DNA of 64,000 nucleotides from positions 930,001 to 994,000 of the forward strand of contig NZ_BMVO01000001.1 of the NCBI RefSeq assembly GCF_014650755.1. Reading direction: 5' to 3'. Origin of the DNA: Streptomyces chryseus (lineage in GTDB: Bacteria; Actinomycetota; Actinomycetes; Streptomycetales; Streptomycetaceae). The translations under genes and the position numbers were made by a program. The notes under the pieces were generated by a model that saw only the letters and a list, made by a program, of their open reading frames with translations, was not told the origin of the DNA and searched no databases. Positions 44,069 to 52,254 of the stretch are shown piece by piece. The stretch's first letter is position 1. Every line of letters begins with the position of its first letter.

Positions 44069-45076
44069 GTGACCAGGTCGGGCAGCCGGTACGTCGGCAC
44101 GGGCAGCAGGCTGCGCGGCTGGGGCGGAGTGGCCGGGATGGCCGCCGCCTGCGCGCTGACGGCCGCGGTGACGCTGCTGCCGCTCTCCCGCGGCGCCGGC
44201 GACGGGCAGGGCCCGGACGCCGCCGGGCAGGGCGTGGCACGCGCGGTCGCCGCGCGGGCGGACACCTGCGAGGACCCGGAGGCCAGCCTGCCGCCGTCGG
44301 AGGCGGACGGGCCCGCCGTGGAGAAGATCAAGGCGCGGGGCAAGCTGATCGCGGGCGTCGACCAGAACAGCTTCCGCTGGGGCTACCGCAATCCGGCCAC
44401 CGGTGACCTCGAAGGCTTCGACATCGACCTGGTGCGCGCCGTCGCCCAGGACATCCTCGGCGACCCCGACAAGGTCGTCTACCGGGCCATACCGACCAAC
44501 CAGCGCGTCCTCGCGCTCCAGGAGGACCGGGTCGACGTCGTCGTCAGGACGATGACGGTCAACTGCGCGCGCATCAAGGACGTCGCGTTCTCCACCGCGT
44601 ACTTCGAGGCGGGACAGCAGGTGCTGGCCCCGAAGGAGTCGACGGTCAAGGGCTACGACGCCTCGCTCGCCGGCAAGAGGATCTGCACGGCGAAGGGCTC
44701 CACGGCGTACGACGCGCTGGCGGCCAAGTCGTTCGGCGCGAAGTTCGAGGGGCTGACCGTGTCCAACCAGCTGGACTGCCTGGTGCGGCTCCAGCTCGGC
44801 GAGGTCGACGCCGTGGTGACGGACAACGCGCTGGCGGCCGGCCAGGCCGCGCAGGACCCGGCGGTCGAGCTCAAAGGAGAACCGTTCACCCGGGAGTACT
44901 ACGGCGTGGCGACGAAGCTCGGCAACGACGACCTGGTCCGCCGCCTGAACCACGTCCTGGACGAGTACCGCGAGGGCGGGGAGGACGGCCGGTGGATGAA
45001 GGCGTACGGCAAATGGCTGAAGGACGACCTCCCGGGGATCAAAAAGCCCCCGGAGCCCAAGTACCGCGACAATTGA
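44069..45076 (+). CDS. glnH: GlnH-like amino-acid-binding protein
   Basis: The 335-residue protein has an N-terminal hydrophobic anchor (VAGMAAACALTAAVTLLPL) and a cluster F binding-protein domain: KLIAGVDQNSFRWGYRNPATG, LEGFDIDLVRAVAQDILG, RVDVVVRTMTVNCARIKDVAFS, KRICTAKGSTAYDAL, VDAVVTDNALAAGQ. These are typical of Glu/Asp/Gln-binding proteins. No ABC permease follows, so it is a sensor part rather than a transporter part, as in mycobacteria. AAAC could be a degenerate lipobox, otherwise the protein is held by an uncleaved helix. GTG 44069 has GGAGGAGG four bases upstream; GTG 44045 overlaps the previous stop. Confidence 0.85.
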   Translation: MTRSGSRYVGTGSRLRGWGGVAGMAAACALTAAVTLLPLSRGAGDGQGPDAAGQGVARAVAARADTCEDPEASLPPSEADGPAVEKIKARGKLIAGVDQNSFRWGYRNPATGDLEGFDIDLVRAVAQDILGDPDKVVYRAIPTNQRVLALQEDRVDVVVRTMTVNCARIKDVAFSTAYFEAGQQVLAPKESTVKGYDASLAGKRICTAKGSTAYDALAAKSFGAKFEGLTVSNQLDCLVRLQLGEVDAVVTDNALAAGQAAQDPAVELKGEPFTREYYGVATKLGNDDLVRRLNHVLDEYREGGEDGRWMKAYGKWLKDDLPGIKKPPEPKYRDN

Positions 45077-45107
45077 GCCGGTTGGATCCTGGGCAGAACG
45101 AGACAGG

Positions 45108-45137
45108 CAGTGCATCGCAGTACATCGCTGCACATCG
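45108..45137. repeat. Three 10-bp direct repeats upstream of the helical-protein gene
   Basis: CAGTGCATCG, CAGTACATCG and CTGCACATCG follow each other without gaps, one helical turn each, in the 89-bp gap after glnH. The arrangement suits cooperative binding of a regulator on one face of the helix. Confidence 0.6.
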
Positions 45138-45165
45138 AGAACACACAAGAGCGGAGAGGTGATCG

Positions 45166-46482
45166 ATGAGCGTGGCGGCGGGTGCCACCGGGCCGGTGAT
45201 GGACCGGGACGAGGTGGACCGTGCGCTGGCACGGCTCGGCGCGGAGTACGAGGCGATCGAGACCTCGCTCCTCGCGCTCCAGGACCACGCGGGCCGCAGG
45301 CTGCTGGAGGGCGCCGAGCTGACCGGCGTCACGCTGGACCGCTGGAACGCCACCGAGCCGGCCATCACCCTGCTGTGGTCGTACTTCGACACGTACAGCG
45401 CCGCCCTGCGCGCCGCCCGCGAACTGCGGGCCCGGCGGCGCTTTCCCAGCCGTACGGACCTGAGCGAGCTGACCGACATCCTGCGCGGCGAGAGCGTGAC
45501 CGTGGCGGGCGGCCCGTCCTCCCACACCCAGCCGTCGATCACCGGCCCCGCCAAGCTCTCCGAGCACATCACCCTGGCGGCGCTGGTGTCGCGGATGAAC
45601 GACCTGTACGCGCGGTCCCTCGACATGGTCGTGACGGCGGACGCGGTGTGGTCCGCGCTGCCCGCCCGCATCGACCTGCTCGCGGCAGAGCTCCAGCGCA
45701 CCCGCTCGCTGGCGCACTCCGTCGGCGTACGGCCCGGTGAGCATCCGTCGGGCGACGACCTGGAGGACATCACCCACGAGCTGAAGGCGCTGCGCACCCA
45801 GGTGGTGACCGATCCGCTCGCGTTCTGGCGGCCGGGGCTGGGCAGTTCGGCCCCGGGCGGCGGCCGTCCCGACACCGAGCGCTACGACCGGGCGGCCCGC
45901 GCCCTGGAGGACGTGCGGCGCGAGATCGACGCGGTCCTGACCGTACGGCAGGACGCCGAGCAGCGGCTGGTGCGGCTGCGTGACGTGCTCTCGCGCGCGG
46001 ACCGGACGCTGACCGAGGCGAGGTCGGCGCGCGGCGAGGTGCTGGCGAAGATCGCGGCGTCGGAGGTGCCGGCGGTCGGGGGTCCGCCGACCGCGCTCCA
46101 GGAGCAGCTGGTGCTGGCGGCCGACTACCGCAGGCACGCGCAGTGGCACCGGCTGTCGCCGCTCCTGGAGTCCCTGGAGCGCGAGGCGGAGGACGAACTG
46201 CTGCGGGCCCGTGAGTCGTTGACGGCCGTGACCGCGCCTTTGGCGGTGCGGGCCGAGCTGCGGGGCCGGCTCGACGCGTACAAGGCGAAGGTCGCCCGGC
46301 ACGGCATGGCGGAGGACCCGCTGCTGATCGAGCGGTACGACGCTGCCCGCCGCATGCTGTGGAGCGCGCCGTGCGACCTGCGGGTCGCCGAGCAGGCGGT
46401 CCTGCGGTACCAGCAGGCAGCGGCGGAGGTTCTGGTTCCGCGACGGAGCGGGCCCAGCGATCACACGGGGAGCCCCTCATGA
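45166..46482 (+). CDS. Helical protein of the PknG operon, function unknown
   Basis: The 438-residue protein has no signal or membrane segment. Almost all of it is predicted helix by eye, with heptad-like Leu/Ala/Arg stretches at ~15-35, ~150-185 and ~250-300 (LEDVRREIDAVLTVRQDAEQ then RLVRLRDVLSRADRTLTEAR). This suggests a coiled-coil adaptor. Its stop overlaps the kinase start (ATGA), so it is made together with the kinase. It could link the membrane sensor to the kinase or serve as a substrate. ATG 45166 has AGAGGTG upstream. I do not recognise a family. Confidence 0.75.
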   Translation: MSVAAGATGPVMDRDEVDRALARLGAEYEAIETSLLALQDHAGRRLLEGAELTGVTLDRWNATEPAITLLWSYFDTYSAALRAARELRARRRFPSRTDLSELTDILRGESVTVAGGPSSHTQPSITGPAKLSEHITLAALVSRMNDLYARSLDMVVTADAVWSALPARIDLLAAELQRTRSLAHSVGVRPGEHPSGDDLEDITHELKALRTQVVTDPLAFWRPGLGSSAPGGGRPDTERYDRAARALEDVRREIDAVLTVRQDAEQRLVRLRDVLSRADRTLTEARSARGEVLAKIAASEVPAVGGPPTALQEQLVLAADYRRHAQWHRLSPLLESLEREAEDELLRARESLTAVTAPLAVRAELRGRLDAYKAKVARHGMAEDPLLIERYDAARRMLWSAPCDLRVAEQAVLRYQQAAAEVLVPRRSGPSDHTGSPS

Positions 46483-49400
46483 GCCAGTGCCGGCGCCCCG
46501 GGTGCGAGGGCACGTACGAGGACATGGGCGGCGGTGAGTTCTACTGCGACACCTGCGGTCTCGCGCCGGTCGTCCCGCCCACGGGGTCACCCGTGTCCGG
46601 GAGCGGTCCGGAACTCGGGGAGGGGATGCTCTCGTCCCCGCCGACCGGCATCGCGGCCGGCGGGCGCGGCGGCGACAGTTCGTCCGCGCGCAGCGGTTCG
46701 GGCGCCTCGTCCCGCTCCTCCTCCCGCTCGTCGCGGTCCTCGACGTCGCGCCGCTCGGTCTCCGGCCGGCTGTCCCGCTCCCTGTCGGGCCCGTCCGCGT
46801 CCCGGTCGGTCTCGGTCCGCAGTTCCGGTGCGTCGTCGGGCGCGTCCGGGCGCAACCGGCTGGGCGCCGGCCTGGTCTCCGTCCCGGACGTGCCGCGCCC
46901 CGACCCGCAGTCCGCGGTGATGGCGCACTCGGAGGTCCCGGAACGCAAGCGGTTCTGCTCCCGCTCCGACTGCGGGGCCCCGGTGGGGCGTTCGCGCGGG
47001 GACCGGAAGGGGCGTACGGAGGGCTTCTGCACCAAGTGCGGCCACCCGTACTCCTTCGTGCCGAAGCTGGGCGCGGGCGACATCGTGCACGGCCAGTACG
47101 AGGTGATGGGCTGCCTGGCGCACGGCGGGCTCGGCTGGGTCTACCTGGCGGTCGACCGCGCGGTGTCGGACCGGTGGGTCGTCCTCAAGGGCCTGCTGGA
47201 CACGGGTGACCAGGACGCGATGGCGGCGGCGATCTCCGAGCGGCGTTTCCTCGCCGAGATCGAGCACTCCAACATCGTCCGCATCTACAACTTCGTCGAG
47301 CACCTCGACCAGCGCACCGGCTCCATGGACGGCTACATCGTCATGGAGTACGTCGGCGGCAAGTCGCTCAAGGAGATCGCCAACGAGCGGCGCGGCGCGA
47401 CGGGCCGGCGGGACCCGCTGCCGGTCGAGCAGGCGTGCGCGTACGGCATCGAGGCGCTGGAGGCGCTGGGGCACCTGCACAGCCGCAACCTGCTGTACTG
47501 CGACTTCAAGGTCGACAACGCCATACAGCAGCAGGACCAGCTGAAGCTCATCGACATGGGCGCGGTCCGCAGGATGGACGACGACGAGAGCGCGATCTAC
47601 GGCACGGTGGGGTACCAGGCGCCCGAGGTCGCGGAGGTCGGCCCGTCGGTCGCCTCCGACCTCTACACGGTGGCGCGCACGCTGGCCGTGCTGACCTTCG
47701 ACTTCCAGGGGTACACGAACGTCTTCGTGGACAGCCTGCCCGACCCCGGCCACATCGAGGTCTTCCAGCGGTACGAGTCGTTCTACCGGCTGCTGGTCCG
47801 GGCGACCGACCCGGACCCGGCACGGCGGTTCGCGTCGGCGGCGGAGATGGCGGAGCAGCTGACGGGCGTGCTGCGGGAGGTCGTGGCGGTCCAGACGGGC
47901 CGCCCGCGCCCGGCGCTCTCGACGCTGTTCGGCCCGGAACTGCGCGTCGCGGACACCCAGTTGTTCGCGGAGCTGACGGGCGACGTCTCGCTGCTGGGCG
48001 GCCGGTCGGCCCCGGCGGGACGACGGGCGCGGCGCGCGGCGGCGGGGGCCCCGGTCGGTGGGCCGGGGGTGCCGGCCGTCGTGCCGGCGCAGAGCGCGGG
48101 GCCCGGTTCGGCGGGCGTCCTGCCCGGTGTGCCCCAGGGGTACGCCGTCGCGGGCGCCCCGGGGCGCGGCACCGGCGGGCACACCGGCGCTTCACCGCTG
48201 GGCGGCGGGGCGTACGGAGCGGGGGGTACGGGATCATCGGCCTCCGGGACCATCGGCGGCGACCCCACCCGGTCGGGCCCGTACGACGGCGCCCACGCCG
48301 GAGCGGGCAGGCGGCCCGGCGGCGCACCGCCCCTGCCCGGTGGCGGCGGGGCCGGGGCGCCCCACCCCGCCACGCAGGCCGCCGTGCCCGCGCCCGTGAC
48401 CGTGCCCGGGGCCGTCGCACCGCCGGGGGCCGCTCCCGGCGTCGGGCCCGGCGGCGTACCGGCGCTGTCGCCCTACCTCGCGCCCCTGAAGACGGCGCCG
48501 ACCGCGCTCGCGCTGCCCGTGCCGCGGGTCGACCCGGACGACCCCAACGCCGGTTTCCTCGCGGGTCTGCTGGCGTCCGCGCCGGCGGAGCTCGTCGCCG
48601 CGCTCCAGGCCGCCCCCGCGGACTCCGTCGAGCGCCGGCTGCGCGAGCTGCGGGCCCGGCTGGAGATGGACGAACGGGGCGTGGCGGCCGAGGCGTTGCG
48701 CACGCTGGAGCTCCAGCACCCCGACGACTGGCGGGTCGTCTGGTACCGGGGCGTCGCCTCCCTCGTCTCGGGGGACCACGAGGACGCCGCCCTGTCCTTC
48801 GACGCCGTGTACGACGCGTTCCCCGGCGAGGCCGCGCCCAAGCTCGCGCTGGCCGTGTGCGCCGAGGTGCTCGGGCAGCTCGACAACGCGGCCGAGTACT
48901 ACCGCCTCGTCTGGGCGACCGACCCGAGTTACGTCAGCGCCGCGTTCGGCCTCGCCCGCGTCCAGCTCGCGGCGGGCGACCGGCCCAGCGCCGTGCGCAC
49001 GCTGGAGTCCGTGCCGGAGGCGTCGATCCACTACACGGCGGCCCGGGTCGCCGCCGTACGCGCGCGCCTTCGCCGGCGCGCCGCGCGGGAGGAGCTCATC
49101 GACGACCTGACGGCGGCGGCCGCCCAGGTGGAGGCCCTGGAGCACTTCGGACTCGACGCGGTACGCCGGGAGCAGCTGGCCACCGAGGTGCTGGGCACCG
49201 CGCTGGACTGGGTACTCTCCGGTGGGCACGGGGCTCGCCCCGCGCAGACCGCGCTGCTCGGCAGCCGACTGGACGAGCGCGGACTGCGCTTCGGTCTGGA
49301 ACGCTCGTACCGGGTGCTCGCCCGGCTCGCGCAGCGCGGCGAGGAGAGGATCGACCTGGTGGAACGGGCAAACCGTTTCCGCCCCCGGACCTGGGTGTGA
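46479..49400 (+). CDS. pknG: PknG-type Ser/Thr protein kinase with zinc modules and TPR domain
   Basis: The 973-residue kinase has an N-terminal zinc ribbon (C4, C9, C23, C26), an ~80-residue Ser/Arg-rich disordered stretch, a rubredoxin-like module (C160, C165, C184, C187; GFCTKCGHPYSF), the kinase domain (~200-480), a Gly/Ala/Pro-rich linker (~520-670) and a TPR-like C-terminus (~690-970). Kinase motifs are GGLGWVY, VVLKG (Lys ~237), YCDFKVDN (catalytic Asp ~341) and DMGAV (metal Asp ~359), with YGTVGYQAPE. Order and wording match mycobacterial PknG, which phosphorylates the FHA protein GarA to control 2-oxoglutarate metabolism. ATG 46479 overlaps the previous stop and has GGGGAG upstream. 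Length exceeds the mycobacterial form because of the first ribbon and the linkers. Confidence 0.92.
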   Translation: MSQCRRPGCEGTYEDMGGGEFYCDTCGLAPVVPPTGSPVSGSGPELGEGMLSSPPTGIAAGGRGGDSSSARSGSGASSRSSSRSSRSSTSRRSVSGRLSRSLSGPSASRSVSVRSSGASSGASGRNRLGAGLVSVPDVPRPDPQSAVMAHSEVPERKRFCSRSDCGAPVGRSRGDRKGRTEGFCTKCGHPYSFVPKLGAGDIVHGQYEVMGCLAHGGLGWVYLAVDRAVSDRWVVLKGLLDTGDQDAMAAAISERRFLAEIEHSNIVRIYNFVEHLDQRTGSMDGYIVMEYVGGKSLKEIANERRGATGRRDPLPVEQACAYGIEALEALGHLHSRNLLYCDFKVDNAIQQQDQLKLIDMGAVRRMDDDESAIYGTVGYQAPEVAEVGPSVASDLYTVARTLAVLTFDFQGYTNVFVDSLPDPGHIEVFQRYESFYRLLVRATDPDPARRFASAAEMAEQLTGVLREVVAVQTGRPRPALSTLFGPELRVADTQLFAELTGDVSLLGGRSAPAGRRARRAAAGAPVGGPGVPAVVPAQSAGPGSAGVLPGVPQGYAVAGAPGRGTGGHTGASPLGGGAYGAGGTGSSASGTIGGDPTRSGPYDGAHAGAGRRPGGAPPLPGGGGAGAPHPATQAAVPAPVTVPGAVAPPGAAPGVGPGGVPALSPYLAPLKTAPTALALPVPRVDPDDPNAGFLAGLLASAPAELVAALQAAPADSVERRLRELRARLEMDERGVAAEALRTLELQHPDDWRVVWYRGVASLVSGDHEDAALSFDAVYDAFPGEAAPKLALAVCAEVLGQLDNAAEYYRLVWATDPSYVSAAFGLARVQLAAGDRPSAVRTLESVPEASIHYTAARVAAVRARLRRRAAREELIDDLTAAAAQVEALEHFGLDAVRREQLATEVLGTALDWVLSGGHGARPAQTALLGSRLDERGLRFGLERSYRVLARLAQRGEERIDLVERANRFRPRTWV

Positions 49401-49403
49401 AAG

Positions 49404-50702
49404 ATGTCGCAGATGCGCCGGCCGCCTGCTGAGCCGACCTGCCCCGGCTGTGAAGAGCCATTGGAGCCCGGGGACTTGTTCTGCGGCGCGTGCGGGTACG
49501 ACCTGTCCGCCTTGGCGCAGCCGCCCGTGGACCACCCCACGGTGGCCATCACCGTGCCGCCCGGGACGGGCGCAGCCGTGGGGCCCGGCACCGCGCCGCC
49601 GCCCCCGGCCGTCCGGTACGACGATCCGCCCCGGGGCGCGCCCGCGCCGGGCATCGACGACTTCGAACTCGCGGCCCCCGGGCCCGTACCCGCGCGACCG
49701 GAGGCGGAGCCGCCGCCCGCCGACCCCCGCTCCGCCGCCCCCGGGCCGGCGCCCGCCGCCGGCCCGGCCGCGAAGGTGTGCGTCGCGTGCCGCACCGGCC
49801 GGATCGACCCGGACGGCTACTGCGAGAACTGCGGCCACGCGCAGCCCCGCGAGCGCGACCACACGGAGCAGGAGCTGGACGCGGTCGCCGCCGTCAGCGA
49901 CCGTGGGCTGCGCCACCACCGCAACGAGGACGCGTTCGCGGTCTCGGCGGCGGCCCTGCCCGACGGTTCGCCCGCCGTCGTCGCGATCGTCTGCGACGGC
50001 GTGTCGTCGGCGACCCGCCCCGACGAGGCGTCGGCAGCCGCCGCGACCGCCGCCAACGAGGCCCTGCTGGATGCCCTGCCGCGCGGCACGCATCCGCAGC
50101 AGGCGATGCACGAGGCGATCGTCGCGGCGGCCGAGTCGGTCAACCTCCTGGCCGCCGACCCGGACCAGGGCCCGGAGCACGATCCGCACCGGCACACGAA
50201 CGCACCGGCCTGCACGCTGGTCGGCGCGATCGTGGCGAGCGGTCTGCTCGTCGTCGGCTGGGTCGGCGACAGCCGCGTCTACTGGGTCCCCGACGACCGC
50301 ACCGCGCCGCCCGCCCGGCTCACCGAGGACGACTCGTGGGCGGCCCAGATGGTGGCCGCGGGCCTGATGAACGAGGCGGAGGCGTACGCCGACGAGCGCG
50401 CCCACGCGATCACCGGCTGGCTCGGCGCCGACGCGTACGAACTGGAGCCGCACACCGCTTCGTTCAAGCCGGACCGGCCGGGCGTGGTGGTGGTGTGCAC
50501 CGACGGCCTGTGGAACTACGCGGAGGCGGCCCACGAGATGGCGCTGGCCGCGCCGGCCGACGCCGCGGCCCGTCCGCTGCACTGCGCCCAGGTGCTGGTG
50601 GGGCACGCGCTCGACGGCGGGGGCCACGACAACGTAACAGTGGCCGTGCTGCCGTTCGCCGTGCCGGAGCAAGGGGCAGGATCGGCCTACGGCACGGCGT
50701 AA
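49404..50702 (+). CDS. PP2C-family Ser/Thr phosphatase with two zinc ribbons
   Basis: The 432-residue protein has a zinc ribbon at C13/C16/C27/C30, a Pro/Ala-rich linker, a second ribbon at C126/C129/C140/C143 and a PP2C domain from ~150. PP2C motifs are SDRGLRHHRNEDAF, IVCDGVSSAT, VGDSRVYW, ITGWLG, VVCTDGLWNY and GGHDNVTVAVL, with all metal aspartates present. It starts 3 bp after the kinase stop, so it is the obvious counter-enzyme of the PknG-like kinase. The ribosome site is weak, which suggests translational coupling. There is no membrane segment, unlike PstP. Confidence 0.92.
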   Translation: MSQMRRPPAEPTCPGCEEPLEPGDLFCGACGYDLSALAQPPVDHPTVAITVPPGTGAAVGPGTAPPPPAVRYDDPPRGAPAPGIDDFELAAPGPVPARPEAEPPPADPRSAAPGPAPAAGPAAKVCVACRTGRIDPDGYCENCGHAQPRERDHTEQELDAVAAVSDRGLRHHRNEDAFAVSAAALPDGSPAVVAIVCDGVSSATRPDEASAAAATAANEALLDALPRGTHPQQAMHEAIVAAAESVNLLAADPDQGPEHDPHRHTNAPACTLVGAIVASGLLVVGWVGDSRVYWVPDDRTAPPARLTEDDSWAAQMVAAGLMNEAEAYADERAHAITGWLGADAYELEPHTASFKPDRPGVVVVCTDGLWNYAEAAHEMALAAPADAAARPLHCAQVLVGHALDGGGHDNVTVAVLPFAVPEQGAGSAYGTA

Positions 50703-50817
50703 GGCCCCCCGCTTCCCCGACCAGACCCGTCACTCACTCACCGCCTCGACCACCCGCACCGCCTCTCGTACGGAGGGGCGGGGAGCGAGTCCGTCCGTCT
50801 TGAGGAGCCGATTGACC

Positions 50818-52188
50818 ATGGCCAACTTCTCCAAGTCGCGCGTGCCGCAGTTCTCCGTCGACGTCTACCAGAACGAGTACCTGCCGGAGGGCGGGCGCGA
50901 GGTCAACGCGATCGTCACGGTGACCTCCACCGGGGGCGGCACGAGCGGGGCCGCCGCGCTGCTCGCCGGAGCCGGGGCCTCGCCCGCGTACATACCGGCG
51001 GGACAGGGGCCCGGGCCGGCCGCCGCCGTCGTGATCATGGTCGACTGCTCGGGGTCGATGGAGTACCCGCCGACCAAGATGCGCAACGCGCGGGAGGCGA
51101 CGGCGGCCGCCGTCGACACCCTGCGCGACGGTGTCGCCTTCGCCGTCGTCAGCGGTACGCACCAGGCCAAGGAGGTCTACCCCGGCGACGGACGCCTCGC
51201 GACCGCGAGCGAGGCGACCAGGGCGCAGGCCAAGGAGGCCCTGTACCGGCTGACCGCGGGCGGCGGCACGGCGATCAGCACCTGGCTGCGGCTCGCCGAC
51301 CAGCTGCTCGCCCGGGCCGACGTGCCGATCCGGCACGGCGTCCTGCTGACCGACGGACGCAACGAGCACGAGTCGCCCAAGCACCTGCGGGACGCGCTCG
51401 AAGCCTGCGCGGGCCGCTTCACCTGTGACGCGCGCGGCGTCGGCACGGACTGGGACGTGAAAGAGGTCACGGGCATCGCCTCGGCGCTGCTCGGCACGGC
51501 CGACATCGTCGCCGACCCCAGCGGCCTCGCGGCGGACTTCACACAGATGATGCGCAAGGCGATGGGCAAGGAGGTCGCGGACGTGGCGCTGCGGCTGTGG
51601 ACGCCCGTCGGCGCGGAGATCAGGTTCGTGAAGCAGGTCGCACCGGCCGTCGAGGACCTGACCGGGCGCCGCACCGAGGCCGGCCCGCGCGCCGGGGACT
51701 ACCCGACGGGCTCCTGGGGCGACGAGTCCCGCGACTACCACGTGTGCGTACGGGTCCCGGAAGCCGGTGTCGGCCAGGAGATGCTCGCGGCCCGCGTCTC
51801 GCTCGTGCTGCCCGACCCGCCGGGCGGTACGCCGCAGACGCTCTCCCAGGGGCTCGTACGGGCGGTGTGGACGGACGACATGGTCGCCTCCACGTCCATC
51901 AACCCGCAGGTGGCGCACTACACAGGCCAGGCCGAACTGGCCCATGTCATCCAACAGGGGATCGAAGCACGCAAGTCCGGTGATTTCGACGGAGCCACGG
52001 CCAAACTGGGCCGTGCGGTGCAGTTGGCGGCGGCCTCGGGGAACGCGGACACCGCGAAACTCCTTTCGAAGGTGGTGGACGTCGTCGACGCGACGACCGG
52101 TACTGTGCGACTCAAGGCGAAGGTCGCGGAGGCGGACGAGATGACCCTCGAAACGCGCTCCACCAAGACAGTTCGCGTCAAGAAGTAA
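50818..52188 (+). CDS. von Willebrand factor A domain protein
   Basis: The 456-residue cytoplasmic protein has a short beta-rich N-terminus (FSVDVYQNEYLPEGGREVNAI) and a VWA domain with an intact MIDAS: DCSGS (D76, S78, S80), TAIST and LTDGRNEH. The C-terminal half has further beta strands and a helical end. Actinobacterial VWA proteins of this type often accompany PP2C, FHA and kinase genes; the metal-binding face probably mediates protein contacts. The gene starts 115 bp after the phosphatase; TGAGGAG lies ten bases before ATG 50818. No MoxR ATPase is adjacent. Confidence 0.9.
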   Translation: MANFSKSRVPQFSVDVYQNEYLPEGGREVNAIVTVTSTGGGTSGAAALLAGAGASPAYIPAGQGPGPAAAVVIMVDCSGSMEYPPTKMRNAREATAAAVDTLRDGVAFAVVSGTHQAKEVYPGDGRLATASEATRAQAKEALYRLTAGGGTAISTWLRLADQLLARADVPIRHGVLLTDGRNEHESPKHLRDALEACAGRFTCDARGVGTDWDVKEVTGIASALLGTADIVADPSGLAADFTQMMRKAMGKEVADVALRLWTPVGAEIRFVKQVAPAVEDLTGRRTEAGPRAGDYPTGSWGDESRDYHVCVRVPEAGVGQEMLAARVSLVLPDPPGGTPQTLSQGLVRAVWTDDMVASTSINPQVAHYTGQAELAHVIQQGIEARKSGDFDGATAKLGRAVQLAAASGNADTAKLLSKVVDVVDATTGTVRLKAKVAEADEMTLETRSTKTVRVKK

Positions 52189-52254
52189 CCAAAAAGCTGC
52201 GAGAAGTACCGATTTGCGGCCTTCGGGCCGGACGAGAGAGGGGGAAGCGCCGAC

